Below are positions 1 to 9,284 of a stretch of DNA of 64,000 nucleotides, in pieces. The position numbers and the translations under genes were made by a program. Origin of the DNA: Lampris incognitus (Eukaryota > Chordata > Actinopteri > Lampriformes > Lampridae); assembly GCF_029633865.1 (NCBI RefSeq), contig NC_079213.1, forward strand, positions 101,436,510 through 101,500,509, given 5' to 3'. The notes below the pieces were generated by a model. It saw only the letters and a program-made list of their open reading frames with translations, ran no database searches and was not told where the DNA came from. Every line of letters starts with the position of its first letter. Position 1 is the stretch's first letter.

Positions 1-2
1 CT

Positions 3-206
3 GTCTATGGTCTAAGCAACCATGGCCTAAACCTGCTGCGCTCAAAGGACAGGCAGAAGCTGCTGAGGGACAACGAGTCCATTAACACCCAATGGAAGGA
101 GCAGAATACTTCACCCGGTTGCCGCAAAATGGGCTGCAATGTATTCTGCCAGGGCAAGTGCGCCCATCAAAGTATGTCACCTAAAAGTGCTTGCTTTTGC
201 CACTGA
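3..206 (+). CDS. Partial C-terminal reading frame, cysteine-rich, transposon-derived
   Basis: The frame is open from the window edge to a TGA at 204-206 (67 codons), so only the C-terminus is visible. It is basic in its first half and ends in a Cys-rich tail (GCRKMGCNVFCQGKCAH, then a terminal CFCH). The tail lies in the left arm of an inverted repeat. The matching sequence in the right arm (about 1200-1260, minus strand) keeps a recognisable but decayed version of the same ending (SACFCH then stop). This suggests the tail is the end of a mobile-element protein followed by its 3' untranslated region. The Cys spacing could be a small zinc-binding tail, but I do not recognise the family. There is no start codon in the window. 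Confidence 0.4.
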   Translation, partial: VYGLSNHGLNLLRSKDRQKLLRDNESINTQWKEQNTSPGCRKMGCNVFCQGKCAHQSMSPKSACFCH

Positions 207-1278
207 CAGGCTAAAATTGTTATTATAAGTGTCTTACAACATTACGGAAAGAATCCCTACATAGATAGACCTTTTTCTTTAACTTTAACTTTTTCCGGTC
301 TCTATTGTAACATCCCTTTTACTACTGCTTCGTCCTACTGTGGTTTCGGATGTTTACCAAAGAAGTCATGCCGAATCTTATCAGAGCTGACTATTCATTT
401 GAGGTAGCATAGCCTGAGACATAGAGGAACAGTTGCATAACTACTGAAACCAGCGACCAGTTTCATATGCATATAAAAGCAATCACCAGTTTCATATGCG
501 ATTGGCGATCACTGATTTCATAAACTGATAGCAGTCATTACACATAAGGATGTGATCCCAGATAGTTGAATCAGTTCATCTGGACACAAACTTTAGTGGG
601 AGAAACATTTCATCACTCATCTAAGTGACTCTCATTCTCAGCGGAGTGCAGGTGTTCCCGGTTTTGGTCGTAATGCAACTGTGCTGTTTATAAGGTTGGG
701 GATATCCGCTGTCAGACTACTGCCAGCCAAAGAAGCTGGTTCACCCTCCTTTGCTTGTTTCCCCCCCCCCCCATGCTCTCTCTCTCTCTCTCCTCGCACT
801 CTCTTCAATTTCTAGGAGCTCTTCATCTGAATACTCTGGCTCAAATAAATACGGGCGACCATCAAATTCAAACGGCCCATGCATATTGTTGAAATCAGCT
901 AAATATTCAGCCATGAATTCGGAAATAAATTATTGCTAGCAGTTCCTCTATGTCTCAGGTTATGCTACCTCAAATGAATGGTCAGCTCTGATAAGATTTG
1001 GTGTGACTTCTTTGATAAACAAACCATGCCCCCAAACACAAATAGTAGTAGCAGTAAAAGGGATGTTACAACAGTGAGCAGAAGAAATTAAATGTAAAGA
1101 AAAAGGTCTATCTCTGTAGGGATCCTTTCCATAATGTTGTCAGACACTTGTAATAACAATCCGAGCCTGTCAGTGGCAAAAACAAGCACTGTTAGTGGAC
1201 GTACTTTGACGGTGGCACTTGTCCCAGCGGATTACATTGCAGACCGTTTCGCGTCTCCAGGCTGAAGCATTCTTGCTC
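99..1278. repeat. Long inverted repeat: two opposed 3' ends of one transposon family
   Basis: The left arm (99-430) and right arm (942-1278) are reverse complements with scattered mismatches and small indels. An example is the shared block around TGAGACATAGAGGAAC. Both arms carry the Cys-rich protein end followed by about 220 bp of AT-rich sequence. The 511-bp spacer is not symmetrical: its left half is AT-rich dispersed sequence, and its right half holds a short minus-strand coding start (785-914). The divergence between arms suggests two old insertions, or an old inverted duplication, rather than a recent palindrome. No clean target-site duplication was found. Confidence 0.7.
785..914 (-). 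pseudogene. N-terminal fragment resembling fish P2X7-C-terminal-domain-like transposon proteins
   Basis: Reading the minus strand from the ATG at 912-914 gives an acidic N-terminus with the stretch YLFEPEYSDEELLEIEE. It then runs into an Arg/Glu-rich segment made by a short CT tract and a C-homopolymer at 761-772. Proteins annotated in fish as P2X purinoceptor 7-like often begin this way and are commonly associated with repeats. That link is from memory and is the weak part of the call. The frame is destroyed by the simple repeat, so this is a relic. It lies between the inverted arms at 99-430 and 942-1278. Confidence 0.35.
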
Positions 1279-1379
1279 AATACGGGACAAATTGCAAAAT
1301 TTTGAGCCTCTATTAGTCATTTAGACCCAAAATAATGGAAAAACAGGGCCTGGGTTTAAAAATACCAGAGTTACCCTTT

Positions 1380-1515
1380 AACCCTAATCCTAAAATAGAC
1401 CATTAACGAAGTAAGGACCAGACAAAATGTCCCCATTTTACAAAAATGTCCTCACTGTGATGATTAAACTATTGGTCCTCACTAATAACAACACACACAC
1501 ACACACACATCATCG
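1380..1515 (+). repeat. CCCTAA-like / TGTCCCC dispersed repeat ending in (CA)n
   Basis: A segment with CCCTAATCC-type words, then AAAATGTCCCC, runs into a short CA tract at about 1491-1509. A related arrangement (CA tract, GGGGACCC, CCCTAA-like words, TGTCCCC, CA tract) is at 23788-24184. The shared association of TGTCCCC with CA tracts marks a repeat family rather than telomeric DNA. Confidence 0.5.
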
Positions 1516-1890
1516 GCGGTCACTCAGGGTCGAGTATGACTGTCCTCCTTCTGGGTCCTCAGGTGAGCGTACAAGCCAATCCTGGAGCCACATAATGGGA
1601 GAACGCCTGCACGTGACAGCTCCATGTGGCTGATGCACCTGTAGCTACCACGCGGTCCTTGGCAGGGGGTGGCCAGAGTTCAATGGCATGGAGAACCAAG
1701 ATGATTGGGGACCACCCTGTGTTGCAGCCTTCATCTGCCTTCACTGCCGTTGTGACCTGGAGACATCTTTTGGATCATGCTTCATCTGGAACCTCCCCCT
1801 TGACCTATTCGCCTTGGGTGACCCTACCAGGAGCAAAGCATCAGATGGCACAGCTCTTTGGATCACTGGTTTATGCAAGCTTTTCGACCA
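1516..1890. repeat. Unassigned interspersed-repeat-like segment between CA tracts
   Basis: GC-richer sequence (for example GCCTTGGGTGACCCTACCAG at about 1811-1830) lies between two CA microsatellites (1491-1509 and 1907-1925). The overlapping short frames are not supported by any motif. The GGGTGACCCTACCAGGAGC word recalls dispersed fish repeats from memory, but no ends or class could be established. Confidence 0.3.
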
Positions 1891-2072
1891 TGGCATGCAT
1901 ATGTGCACACACACACACACACACAAAGTGTGACCCAGACACATACACAGATTTATACATGCAGTCAATAATCTGAACAAGGTGAATAATCGACTCCAAG
2001 TGACTATCAATGAACACTGTAATATTTGATCAAACTCTTTCTACATCCAGACAGCTATCAAGTACGTAGATG

Positions 2073-2256
2073 CAGTGGCGCCAGCAGCCGTAATCCTGTA
2101 CGCACCGTGTTCTATTAGCCAGTGACGTTAACACCAATCATCGGCCTTCAAATGTATTTGCGTCAAACGGTGTGAGTAGCAAAAAAAACCCCGAACAAAA
2201 TCTTTAAAAAAATGTACACCAGCAGCCGTACAGGATTACAACTACCGGCGCCACTG
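2073..2256. mobile_element. hAT-type MITE, 184 bp, with 8-bp target-site duplication
   Basis: Terminal inverted repeats begin CAGTGGCGCC on both sides and extend about 25 bp with a few mismatches (left ...AGCCGTAATCCTGTACG, right arm ...AGTTGTAATCCTGTACG). The flanks are cgtagatg (2065-2072) and catagatg (2257-2264), matching at 7 of 8 positions with the mismatch at a CpG. A CAGTGG terminus with an 8-bp duplication is typical of hAT elements. It has no coding capacity, so any movement needed a transposase supplied elsewhere. Confidence 0.75.
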
Positions 2257-2276
2257 CATAGATGCACTGAGAAAGT

Positions 2277-2345
2277 CAAGTCAAATTTATTTGTATCGTC
2301 CAAAAATCACAAACTGGTCCAGAAGGGCTACAACTTTGTGATTAC
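2277..2345. repeat. Dispersed fish repeat fragment (TCAAGTCAAATTTATTTGTA type)
   Basis: The AAGTCAAATTTATTTGTAT motif, followed by a 'CAAAAATCACAAA' stretch, is a widespread teleost interspersed motif known to me from memory. It is too short to class. Confidence 0.4.
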
Positions 2346-2746
2346 AGCAGAAAAAAATCTGTCTCTGTGGCCACCCTAGCCATTGTAAACGGAGACAGAA
2401 CATTTTCTTTGTCCCCGCTCCTTATGAGCCAATCAGGAGAGTTCTTTACAAGCCAGGGTCTCCATTGGTCTCTATTTGCTGTCAATCAGTTTGAATGTTT
2501 ACAAGGCTCTTAGGCAGAAGTGAGGGGGCAGGTTATTTTGTAGGATGTTTTCCAAATATATAGCTAGCTCTTGCTAACTTCCACTCAGGTTCATTTACTG
2601 CCACTTTAGTGATAGTGCGATTAAGGTCTCTACATGTTTTTCATTAATGTGATCTCTTAATGATACAAGTTTACAAGACTCAATTGAATTATGGATCAGA
2701 AGTTTTGTTGCATGTCTCCATTTCTGTTTCTCATCTTTGACCCTCT

Positions 2747-3190
2747 CACCGATTTTTAAAAAAAATGTATTTATTTAACCCTTACTTAACCAGGAAGTCC
2801 CTTAAGATTAAAGATTCTCTTTTTGGAGGGTGGCCTGGCCAAAATAGAACACCATTACAAGGTCACAAAATTATAAAACAGCATGAAAAAAAAACAGACA
2901 GGAAACAATAAAAAAAACAACAGAGCAAGTTAAAAATGGGCAAGGGACAACAGATACATAATACAAAATCCATTTTAGGAATAGCAATTGCATTCTTCTG
3001 TTACACAGTTTTTTATACGAGCGCTGAACTCTCCCAGGGAGACATTAAGTTGTAGTGTGTTTTGAAGGTTATTTCATGACTAGGGTGCAAAATAGGAGAA
3101 AGCCGCTCTACCAAGTTCTGAGAAAATCTTGGGTACCTGACAGAGCAGCCATCTAGTGGAGCGAACATCGTAACAGCTGTTGATGAGTGA
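2747..3190. repeat. Dispersed repeat with 'TTATTTAACC...TTAACCAGGAAG' motif
   Basis: An AT-rich stretch with no reading frame, starting near TTTATTTAACCCTTACTTAA CCAGGAAGTC. It matches my memory of a very common teleost interspersed repeat. It ends just before the 3' tail of the LINE remnant at 3225. Confidence 0.4.
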
Positions 3191-3224
3191 TAGGAGATTA
3201 CACGTAAGAAGGGAGTTTACCCAG

Positions 3225-4225
3225 TATCTCATCTCACCTCACCTCATCTCATCATCAGCTGCTTCTCTGGGGTCGGGTTGCGGTGGCAGCAAGCTAAGTA
3301 GGGCACTCCAGATGTCCCTCTCCCCAGCAACGACCTCCAGCTCCTCCTGGGGGATCCCAACGAGTTCCCAGGCCAGATTGGACATGTAGTCCCTCCAGCA
3401 GTCTGGGTCTACCCCGGGGTCTTCTCCCAGTTGGATGTGCCCGGAAAACCTCCAAAGGAAGGTGCTCAGGAGGCATCCTAATCAGATGCCCGAACCACCT
3501 CAACTGGCTCCTTTCGACGCGAAGGAGCAGTGGCTGTACTCTGAACACCCTCCAGATGTGTGAGCTCCTCACTTTATCTCTAAGGCTGAGCCCAGACACC
3601 CTACGGAGGAAACTCATTTCAGCCGCTTGTATCTGCAATCTCACCCTTTTGATCAATGGAATGAAGATTGGCTAGTGGAATGAAGATTGGCTGGTAAATT
3701 GAGAGCTTTGCCTTCCAGCTCAGTGCCCTCTTCACCACAATGGTCGGGTACAACATTCACATTACTGCAGATGCTGCACCAACCTGCCTGTCAATCTCCC
3801 ACTCCATCTTACCCTCACTTGTGAATAAGACCCCGAGATACTTGAACTCCTTCACTTGAGGCAACAACTCATCCCCAACCCGGAGGGAGCAATCCACCAT
3901 TTTCCAGTAGAGAACCATGGCCTCAGATTTGGGGGTGCTGACTCTCATTCCGTCCATTTTACACTCCGCTGCAAACCGCCCCACTGTGCACTGGAGGTCG
4001 CGTTCTGATGAAGCCAACAAAACCACATCATCTGCAAAGAGCAGAGATGCAATTTTGAGGTTCCCAAAACGGACACACTCCTCACTATGGCTGCACCTTG
4101 AGATCCTGTCCATGAATATCACAAACAGAATTGGAGACAAGGAACAACCTTGGCGGAGTCCGACATCCACCGAAAACATGTTTGACTTTGTGCCAAGTGT
4201 ACTAAGGCTGTCAATGAATATTCTA
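3225..4225 (-). pseudogene. Non-LTR retrotransposon (LINE) reverse transcriptase, 3' half, broken
   Basis: On the minus strand, 4225-3757 reads as the reverse-transcriptase palm: GLRQGCSLSPILFVIFMD, then the catalytic motif LLFADDVVLLASS, then KYLGVLFTSEGKMEWEID. A second frame, 3656-3294, continues the C-terminal region (AAEMSFLRRVSGLSLRDKVR, RSQLRWFGHLIRMP, GRRPRGRPR). The two are separated by a damaged 100-bp stretch that includes a 17-bp tandem duplication (AATGAAGATTGGCT repeated at 3660-3694) and a deletion. The 3' end is marked by a short tandem GATGA-like tail near 3225-3250. The endonuclease and N-terminal RT are absent (5' truncated), as is usual for LINEs. Clade is not decided. RTE/Rex-type elements of fish are the nearest I recall. 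Confidence 0.85.
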
Positions 4226-4448
4226 AATTCTAATATATAACTGAACTGTAAAAAAAAAAAATTCAAGTGTGAAAATTATTAGTGTGTGAAGGCTATCTGC
4301 CTTGTGAATTCTCGTGAGAGCCTTGACCGCTGCACTGAACACACTGCATGATGGACAGGAGTCACACAACGTCACTTTCATTGGTTGAAAATTAAAGTTA
4401 GGTCAAGTTGAAATGAGTTAATAATTCAACAACAACCGTGTGGTAAAA

Positions 4449-4655
4449 ATGGCACAGTTCACAACCCCACTCGGCCACAGAGAGAGTGATTTTCACTCCG
4501 AACAATCTAAAAAGCCCCATTTGGAAATACTTCAGATCTTGGTTAGAAAACGGAAAAATTGTGGAACCTCGAGATAAAGTCGTATGCAAGCTATGTAAGC
4601 TACAGTTAGCTTTCCATGTTTATCACAGCACAGCCCGCTCAGAGCATTTAATGTC
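4449..4655 (+). pseudogene. hAT transposase BED zinc-finger fragment
   Basis: From about 4510 the + strand reads SPIWKYFRSWLENGKIVEPR, then the CKLC pair and a distal histidine, then STARSEHL. That is the order of a BED finger (aromatic W/F lead-in, C-x2-C, H). An ATG at 4449 begins a plausible N-terminus in a different frame, so there is a frameshift at about 4500. Only the DNA-binding end is present. The next hAT piece (4790-5058) is on the opposite strand, so the element is rearranged. Confidence 0.7.
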
Positions 4656-4789
4656 TGTTCTATATACCGTAAAACTTCAATTAATAGCCCGTACTTTTAT
4701 TTACTTCAATCACTGAATACAACTGGCCAATATTTGGGACAGGAGTCGGGACCTTTAATTCCTTTCGCACAAAACTCTTGCTCAGACAT
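4655..4789. repeat. Nested dispersed repeat inside the hAT remnant
   Basis: A segment beginning ACCGTAAAACTTCAATTAAT and ending AAAACTCTTGCTC separates the BED fragment from the opposite-strand hAT fragment. It interrupts the hAT frame right after the conserved SDIWNS..CPMS stretch, so it is a later insertion or the rearrangement joint. The motif is familiar as a fish repeat, but its ends were not defined. Confidence 0.4.
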
Positions 4790-5058
4790 GGGACATGCAC
4801 GCGAATTCCAGATGTCACTTGTAAAACTAACTGATGTGACGTTGTCCTTTAAAATGCTGTCAATATGTGTATACGCTGTTTGGTATAACTGCAGCAGGCA
4901 TACGTCCGTGAAATATTTATGCCCTGGGAGGATATAGCATGGATCCAGGTAGGTAGTAAGTCGTTGGAACCCTTCACCCACTACAGAAAGAGTCTGCTGA
5001 TCAAGGCCAATGAATTCCATTATCTTGGCTGATATTTCTTTTGACTTCTTACTATCGC
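4790..5058 (-). pseudogene. hAT (ZBED/Charlie-like) transposase, central fragment
   Basis: Minus-strand translation from about 5058 gives SDSKKSKEISAKIMEFIGLD, then QTLSVVGEGFQRL, then the KYFTDVCLLQLY helix and VTSVSFTSDIWNS. This is the hAT order ahead of the first catalytic Asp, which lies in the SDIW motif. The rest of the RNase H-like domain and the hAT dimerisation region are missing. It lies in inverted orientation to the BED fragment at 4449-4655. Confidence 0.75.
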
Positions 5059-5118
5059 TGCTGCAAGTTAATTAGTTAAGTTATTAGGCTGAGATCCATT
5101 CTCCCCACCACAGCAACA

Positions 5119-5556
5119 CACCTGCAACCCCAGGTCGTCTGCCAAAAGTCAGTGAAACAGAGGAGAGAACAGTGGCAACTCCAGCAGTGTTGGTACTACA
5201 ACCAAAATGCCAGGCCGCTGTCAGCATTGCAGGCTGGAAACACTGTACGTTACCAACTGGAAAATGGACAGTGGAAACCTGCAACCATCCTTCAACCTGC
5301 AGATATGGACAGGTCTTACCACATCCACACTGCTGAGGGCAAAACTTACAGTCGCAACCGCCGTTGCCTCCTGCAGATCAAAGAATGCGAACCACAACTC
5401 ACAGCTGAAGTGTGTGACGGGCTGGACATTCAAACGACCCAGAACTTACCTACAGACACCACTGGCACTGAGGACTCTGCCATTGACGGGCAAACACCTT
5501 GTGTCACTACCAGGTCTGGGCGCAGAGTCAAGTCGAGAAAAGTGCTGGAGTTGTAA
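5119..5556 (+). pseudogene. Ty3/gypsy integrase C-terminal end
   Basis: An open frame through 5119-5553 (stop at 5554-5556) carries RPLSALQAGNTVRYQLENGQ, then WKPATILQPADMDRSYHI, then the TYSRNRRCLLQI motif. It ends in TRSGRRVKSRKVLEL. This is the familiar C-terminal tail of fish Ty3/gypsy polyproteins: a GPY/F-like module, a YRRNRRHL-type motif, then an 'S/TRSGR' end. The catalytic integrase core, RT and protease are absent upstream, where hAT sequence begins, so the element is 5' truncated or was cut by a rearrangement. The polypurine tract and 3' LTR follow downstream (5797-6190). Confidence 0.7.
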
Positions 5557-5594
5557 TTGTAAAGGGTGTAGGCGGATCGCTGCCCTATAAAAGA

Positions 5595-5797
5595 AAAAAC
5601 CCTGTTACAATGTTAATTGAATCGCAAATGGGAAAACGTGAAATGCAGTTGAAATGTGTTTGTTCAACATATGTTACTTACCTGTTCTGCAAATGAAAAA
5701 AAACCTGTTACGATGTTAATTGAATTGCAAATGTGAAAAGTGAAATGCAGCTGAAATGTGTTTGTTCAACATACCTATTACTTACCTGTTCTGCAAA
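5595..5797. repeat. Two tandem ~100-bp units ahead of the LTR
   Basis: Unit 1 (5595-5695) and unit 2 (5697-5797) share CCTGTTACRATGTTAATTGAA and TGAAATGTGTTTGTTCAACAT with a few differences. They lie between the gypsy stop codon and the polypurine tract, in the element's 3' untranslated region. Confidence 0.75.
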
Positions 5798-5811
5798 GAG
5801 AAAAGGGGCAA

Positions 5812-6190
5812 TGCATTGTTTAGCATATTGTTCAAGTGAAACTTTGAAAGGTGAAAGTATTATTATGATTAGATCTGCATTAGTTGTTGTCATGTACTTT
5901 AAGTGATATGTTGTCACAGAATTACTAAACAGTACGTTTCTAATATTATGTTCTTTCATTACAAAAGCAAGAGGATGAAATATTCTGTAGCTAGACATAG
6001 CCTAGATATATATAATTGGCTGACACGAGGCCTCATTTGCATACTTCAGGGTTATATGGGGATGCTTGCTGTATGACCAGGACACAAGATGGACGCTGCG
6101 ATAAAGAGTAGTTGGACGTGATATCGTCTCCTGTCAATTCCCTATAAGACCACTGTAAGAGTGACTATAGCGAAACCACAAAGTATTACA
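5812..6190 (+). mobile_element. Probable 3' LTR of the Ty3/gypsy remnant, with polypurine tract
   Basis: A purine run AAAGAGAAAAGGGGCAA (5795-5811) is followed by TG at 5812. The segment ends in ...AAAGTATTACA at 6190, so it has TG...CA borders about 379 bp apart. It lies directly 3' of the integrase tail on the same strand, as a 3' LTR should. No second LTR is present in the window, so the borders are inferred. Confidence 0.5.
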
Positions 6191-6722
6191 ATAGCCTGCT
6201 AACTCCGCCTAAATGCATTTATTTGGTCTACTTTACCAATTATTTAAAATGTGTATGTTTTCAATAACATGTGCATTGAACAAAATTGATTTATCAAACG
6301 TATTTCTTCAAAATGGCTGGTTCACCTATTCCAAGATAATATAAGGTGATGCAGAAATGGCAGTAAAAGTAAAAATAGTCAGGAAAGTTCATTTATGCGC
6401 AAAGTCACTCTTCTCCTGATTTATAGATAATGTCTATTGTGAATTGGGCCGTGACGGTTTGTCATTTTTAAAAAGTGGGCGCCCAGAAAAAAGTTTGGGA
6501 AACACTGCTCTAAAGGAAAGGGAAAACCCCCAAAAGTGTGATATGGGCTCTTTAACTGAATGCAGAAGTTCCACATATGAAAATACACAAAAACCCAATA
6601 TGAAAAATAAAATAGAAAACAAATATCCAGGTAATTTAGTCTTTAGTCTGTGTTAACCTGAGTGCACTTTTTGTTTTAGTTTGTTTTTTTAAACAAGCTT
6701 GCATTAAGGTTCGTTGGCGCGC
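6191..6722. other. AT-rich intergenic stretch with short repeat debris
   Basis: No gene is supported. Around 6465-6515, TTTTTAAAAAGTGGGCGCCC followed by AGTTTGGGAAACACTG is a motif seen next to many fish DNA transposons (from memory). Nothing else stands out. Confidence 0.4.
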
Positions 6723-7686
6723 TTAAACCTGCAGTAGACCTCTTTTCAACTCCCCCCTAGTCTTTCCGAGTGGTATTATTTTTTGCGCCGCTGTCGCAAA
6801 GACAACTGGATGCTTTCCATTCATTAGCAGCCTGGCTACTGTCCAAAGCAAGAAACAAATGTAAGAATCTCGATTTGAACTACAAACTCTGATCTCAGTG
6901 CTATGATAAAGGCAGAGTAAAACATCCGGTACTAGTGTTATTAAGTAGGCAGGTTGTGTTACTGTAAACTACTAATAAGACACATTAGTCCCTAGCTAAC
7001 GAGTCTGACCCTTTAGCCGAGCGGTTAGTGATGTCGCCTTGTGGTGCAGTACACCCCGTATCGAATCCCGCACCGGGCAAGAAAATAACCGATTACATCA
7101 CTTACTGATTCAGTATGAGGAAGGCCAACTGAGTGTCGGTTTGGAACCCTCCCAAGTCCTGGAGCTCTCTCCATCGAGTGAGTGCCCGTCCGAAGTTCAC
7201 TCTTGTTTACTTCTGTTTCTATCACTCTCCCTCTTTGCCTTAACTATTCCATTAACAGGGTTCTTTTTCTCTTGCCTGGTAGTTTCCACTGTCACTTCGG
7301 TTGGTCCACTGTCCGTTATTTCTGCTACTGGGGGTAGCTACCGGTGAAAACAAAAGTGCTATCCTCTTCCTATTTTGATTGCACAATTTTTAACGCACAT
7401 CCTTTCTGCCGTAAATAGAGCCATCATTTTCGAGAAAGGTCTGTCTGCGGACTGCAAGACGGGCGGAACGTGTAGCAGGACTCCCATCATTTGCCCTATA
7501 ACCTTAACCTCAGTACGGGGGGCCTTGTACTGGGGAGCATTTCTTGAACTGGCAAAGTAGGCGTTTCTTGTACTGGTGTGGCGAGTGTTGCACTTTGGGG
7601 GGGGGGGGGTCTTGTACATTGCCCCTGCAATCAACATTGACTTCGCAACATGTTAAAGCAAAAAAAGTTGTCTACTGCCGCTTTAA
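6723..7686. mobile_element. TTAA-flanked non-autonomous DNA transposon, copy 1
   Basis: The ends are TTAAACCTGCAGTAGACCTC on the left and, read inward from the right, TTAAAGCGGCAGTAGACAAC. TTAA is at both borders (6723-6726 and 7683-7686). A second copy at 37220-38531 shares long blocks (GATAAAGGCAGAGTAAAACATC, GAAAACAAAAG.GCTATCCTC, GCAATCAA..TTGACTTC), which sets the extent. TTAA target duplications occur in piggyBac and Kolobok elements, and the sequence does not decide between them. No transposase is encoded. A tRNA-like segment lies inside at 7005-7085. Confidence 0.7.
7005..7085 (+). other. tRNA-like Pol III promoter segment inside the TTAA element
   Basis: TTTAGCCGAGCGGTTAGTGA fits a tRNA A-box region, and CGTATCGAATCCCGC about 45 bp later fits a B box. 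The acceptor stem does not pair, so this is not a functional tRNA gene. The corresponding place in copy 2 (37415-37435) lacks it, so it was either inserted here as a SINE-like unit or deleted there. Confidence 0.55.
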
Positions 7687-8230
7687 CGTTGGAGCTCATG
7701 AAGAAACAGAACAGCAGTACTCCTTGTGCAGAGCGACAACTCCAACCGTGTCTGTAGAAATCACTCGCTAGGCCTATCTCAGTCTGCAGCAACACAGCAG
7801 GAACCACACCCTCGCCGATAGCAGACCCTCCTCAGCGCTGTGCAAAAACACCCGTGACGACCGCTGAAGTGCCTCCCGACCGCAGTCACCACTCTTGTCC
7901 GTGCAGGCGAAGAATGCGATTGCGGTGTCTCCAATGATGGCGGCAGTTTAGCTAACCTAGCTAGCTCGCGTCACAGTAAAAGGAAAAAAACAACACTTCA
8001 TTGGCAGTAAAACGTCCCAAACTCACACACGTCAAAGCACGTTAACCAGAGAACAATTCACGGTCCAACATTAAAGAAAAGCCGACGATAAACACTATAT
8101 CGCCTGTGACGACTTTCACGCGTGTTCTACTCTCTGCCCTACACCATTTTGTTTCTGTCTCCCGCTCTCCAACTCACTGCCCTCTCGCGAGATTACGCAG
8201 AGGTCAACGGGAAATCGAACTCTTCCAGGT
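7687..8230. promoter_or_regulatory. CpG-rich candidate promoter region with TCTCGCGAGA motif
   Basis: This segment is markedly CpG-richer than its surroundings. It contains an exact TCTCGCGAGA palindrome (8183-8192), an element known from CpG-type, TATA-less vertebrate promoters. A GCCGCCATC-type word is on the minus strand near 7942-7950. No convincing coding exon or splice donor was found, so it may be a promoter relic, an unannotated gene start on either strand, or the 5' part of another mobile element. Confidence 0.35.
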
Positions 8231-8507
8231 CATGAATTCTCTAACGTAAACAAGAATTGTTATCAAGCTTTTTGTGTACTGAACAAGCCTTGAGCCGGTG
8301 TATCTTTTATGGCTTCGTTCTTTTTTTTTCTTACCATGTGTTTGTTATGGACCCTGAGTCTGCGATAAAGTTTTGAGTTGAGTGGAGTGTTTTGTTTTGT
8401 TAGGTTTTTTTTTTTTAGTGCAGTGCAGTTCTTTTCTGTCATTTGACACGTTGTTCTTGTCTTTCGTTTCCAGCCCAGATGCCAGTAACATTTTAGTGCT
8501 TGTGTAC

Positions 8508-8962
8508 TAGAGTGGCCAGACGTCCCGTTTTGTCCGGGATTGTCCCGGTTTCAAGCTGGGTGTCCCGAGTCCTGACAGATATCTGTAAAATAGTCAAATG
8601 TCCCGGTTTTCAACATCCATCCCCCAAATGACCCGGTTTTCACGGCGGTTAAAAAAAATATTGAATATTATATTTGTTTTCAGCGCTTCCCATGTTCTGT
8701 CCCACTCATTATTACCTAATCCAATCAAAAAACATAAGCAGTGCACCATGTGTGTGAATTAAACACTGTCTGTATGTGTGAAGTTGGGAAAAAACTCGGT
8801 TAACTCTAGCCTGTTTTTTTTGGTGGGAGGGGATAAAAATCCTTCAATGTATGGTGTCCGGCGAGACAGACAAGCGTGTGAGCGCGTGCACATGCGTGTG
8901 CGCGAACGTGCGGTACACTTTTTAGGGTTCCGGTTTGAGATTTTGAAAATCTGGTCACCCTC
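8508..8962. mobile_element. Short inverted-repeat element (TAGAGTGGCCAGA ends), MITE
   Basis: The left end AGAGTGGCCAGACGTCCCG and the right end, read inward, AGGGTGACCAGATTTTC, form imperfect terminal inverted repeats. GTCCCGGTTTT-type words recur inside (8540-8560, 8600-8640). Flanks ttgtgtac and gtgtgcac match at 6 of 8 positions, compatible with a decayed 8-bp hAT-style duplication. No coding capacity. Confidence 0.5.
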
Positions 8963-9284
8963 GTGTGCACAACCAATTTTTTTTTTCAAAGAACTCGGGT
9001 GTATACAAAGCACAGTATATTAAATGACTGATGAAACATGTAGCACTGTTTCCTTTTTTTTTTTGGTCATTTAAATTTTTATTGAATTTTTCAAAAAGAG
9101 CAGTAACAGGAAGGTTACTGGTACACTGTTTCAACAAACTTCAGCCCTTCAGGGTCCTGGCGTCAGTAGACATGGCATGGAAAAAAAGGAAAAAGGTCAA
9201 ATATAAAATAAGTAAAAACAAGCACGCATATGGAAGTAAGAAACTCGGTCTGTAATGAGAAGCAAAGGAAGTGGGCCACAGTCA

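Noticed and set aside
5812..6190. A complete LTR retrotransposon between this LTR and the gypsy RNase H fragment at 11.5 kb
   Set aside because: The RNase H fragment lies 3' of the LTR on the same strand and is separated from it by an unrelated TTAA element and an L1 insertion, so the two are independent remnants.
7005..7085. A genuine tRNA gene
   Set aside because: A and B boxes are present, but the acceptor stem does not pair and the segment lies inside a transposon.
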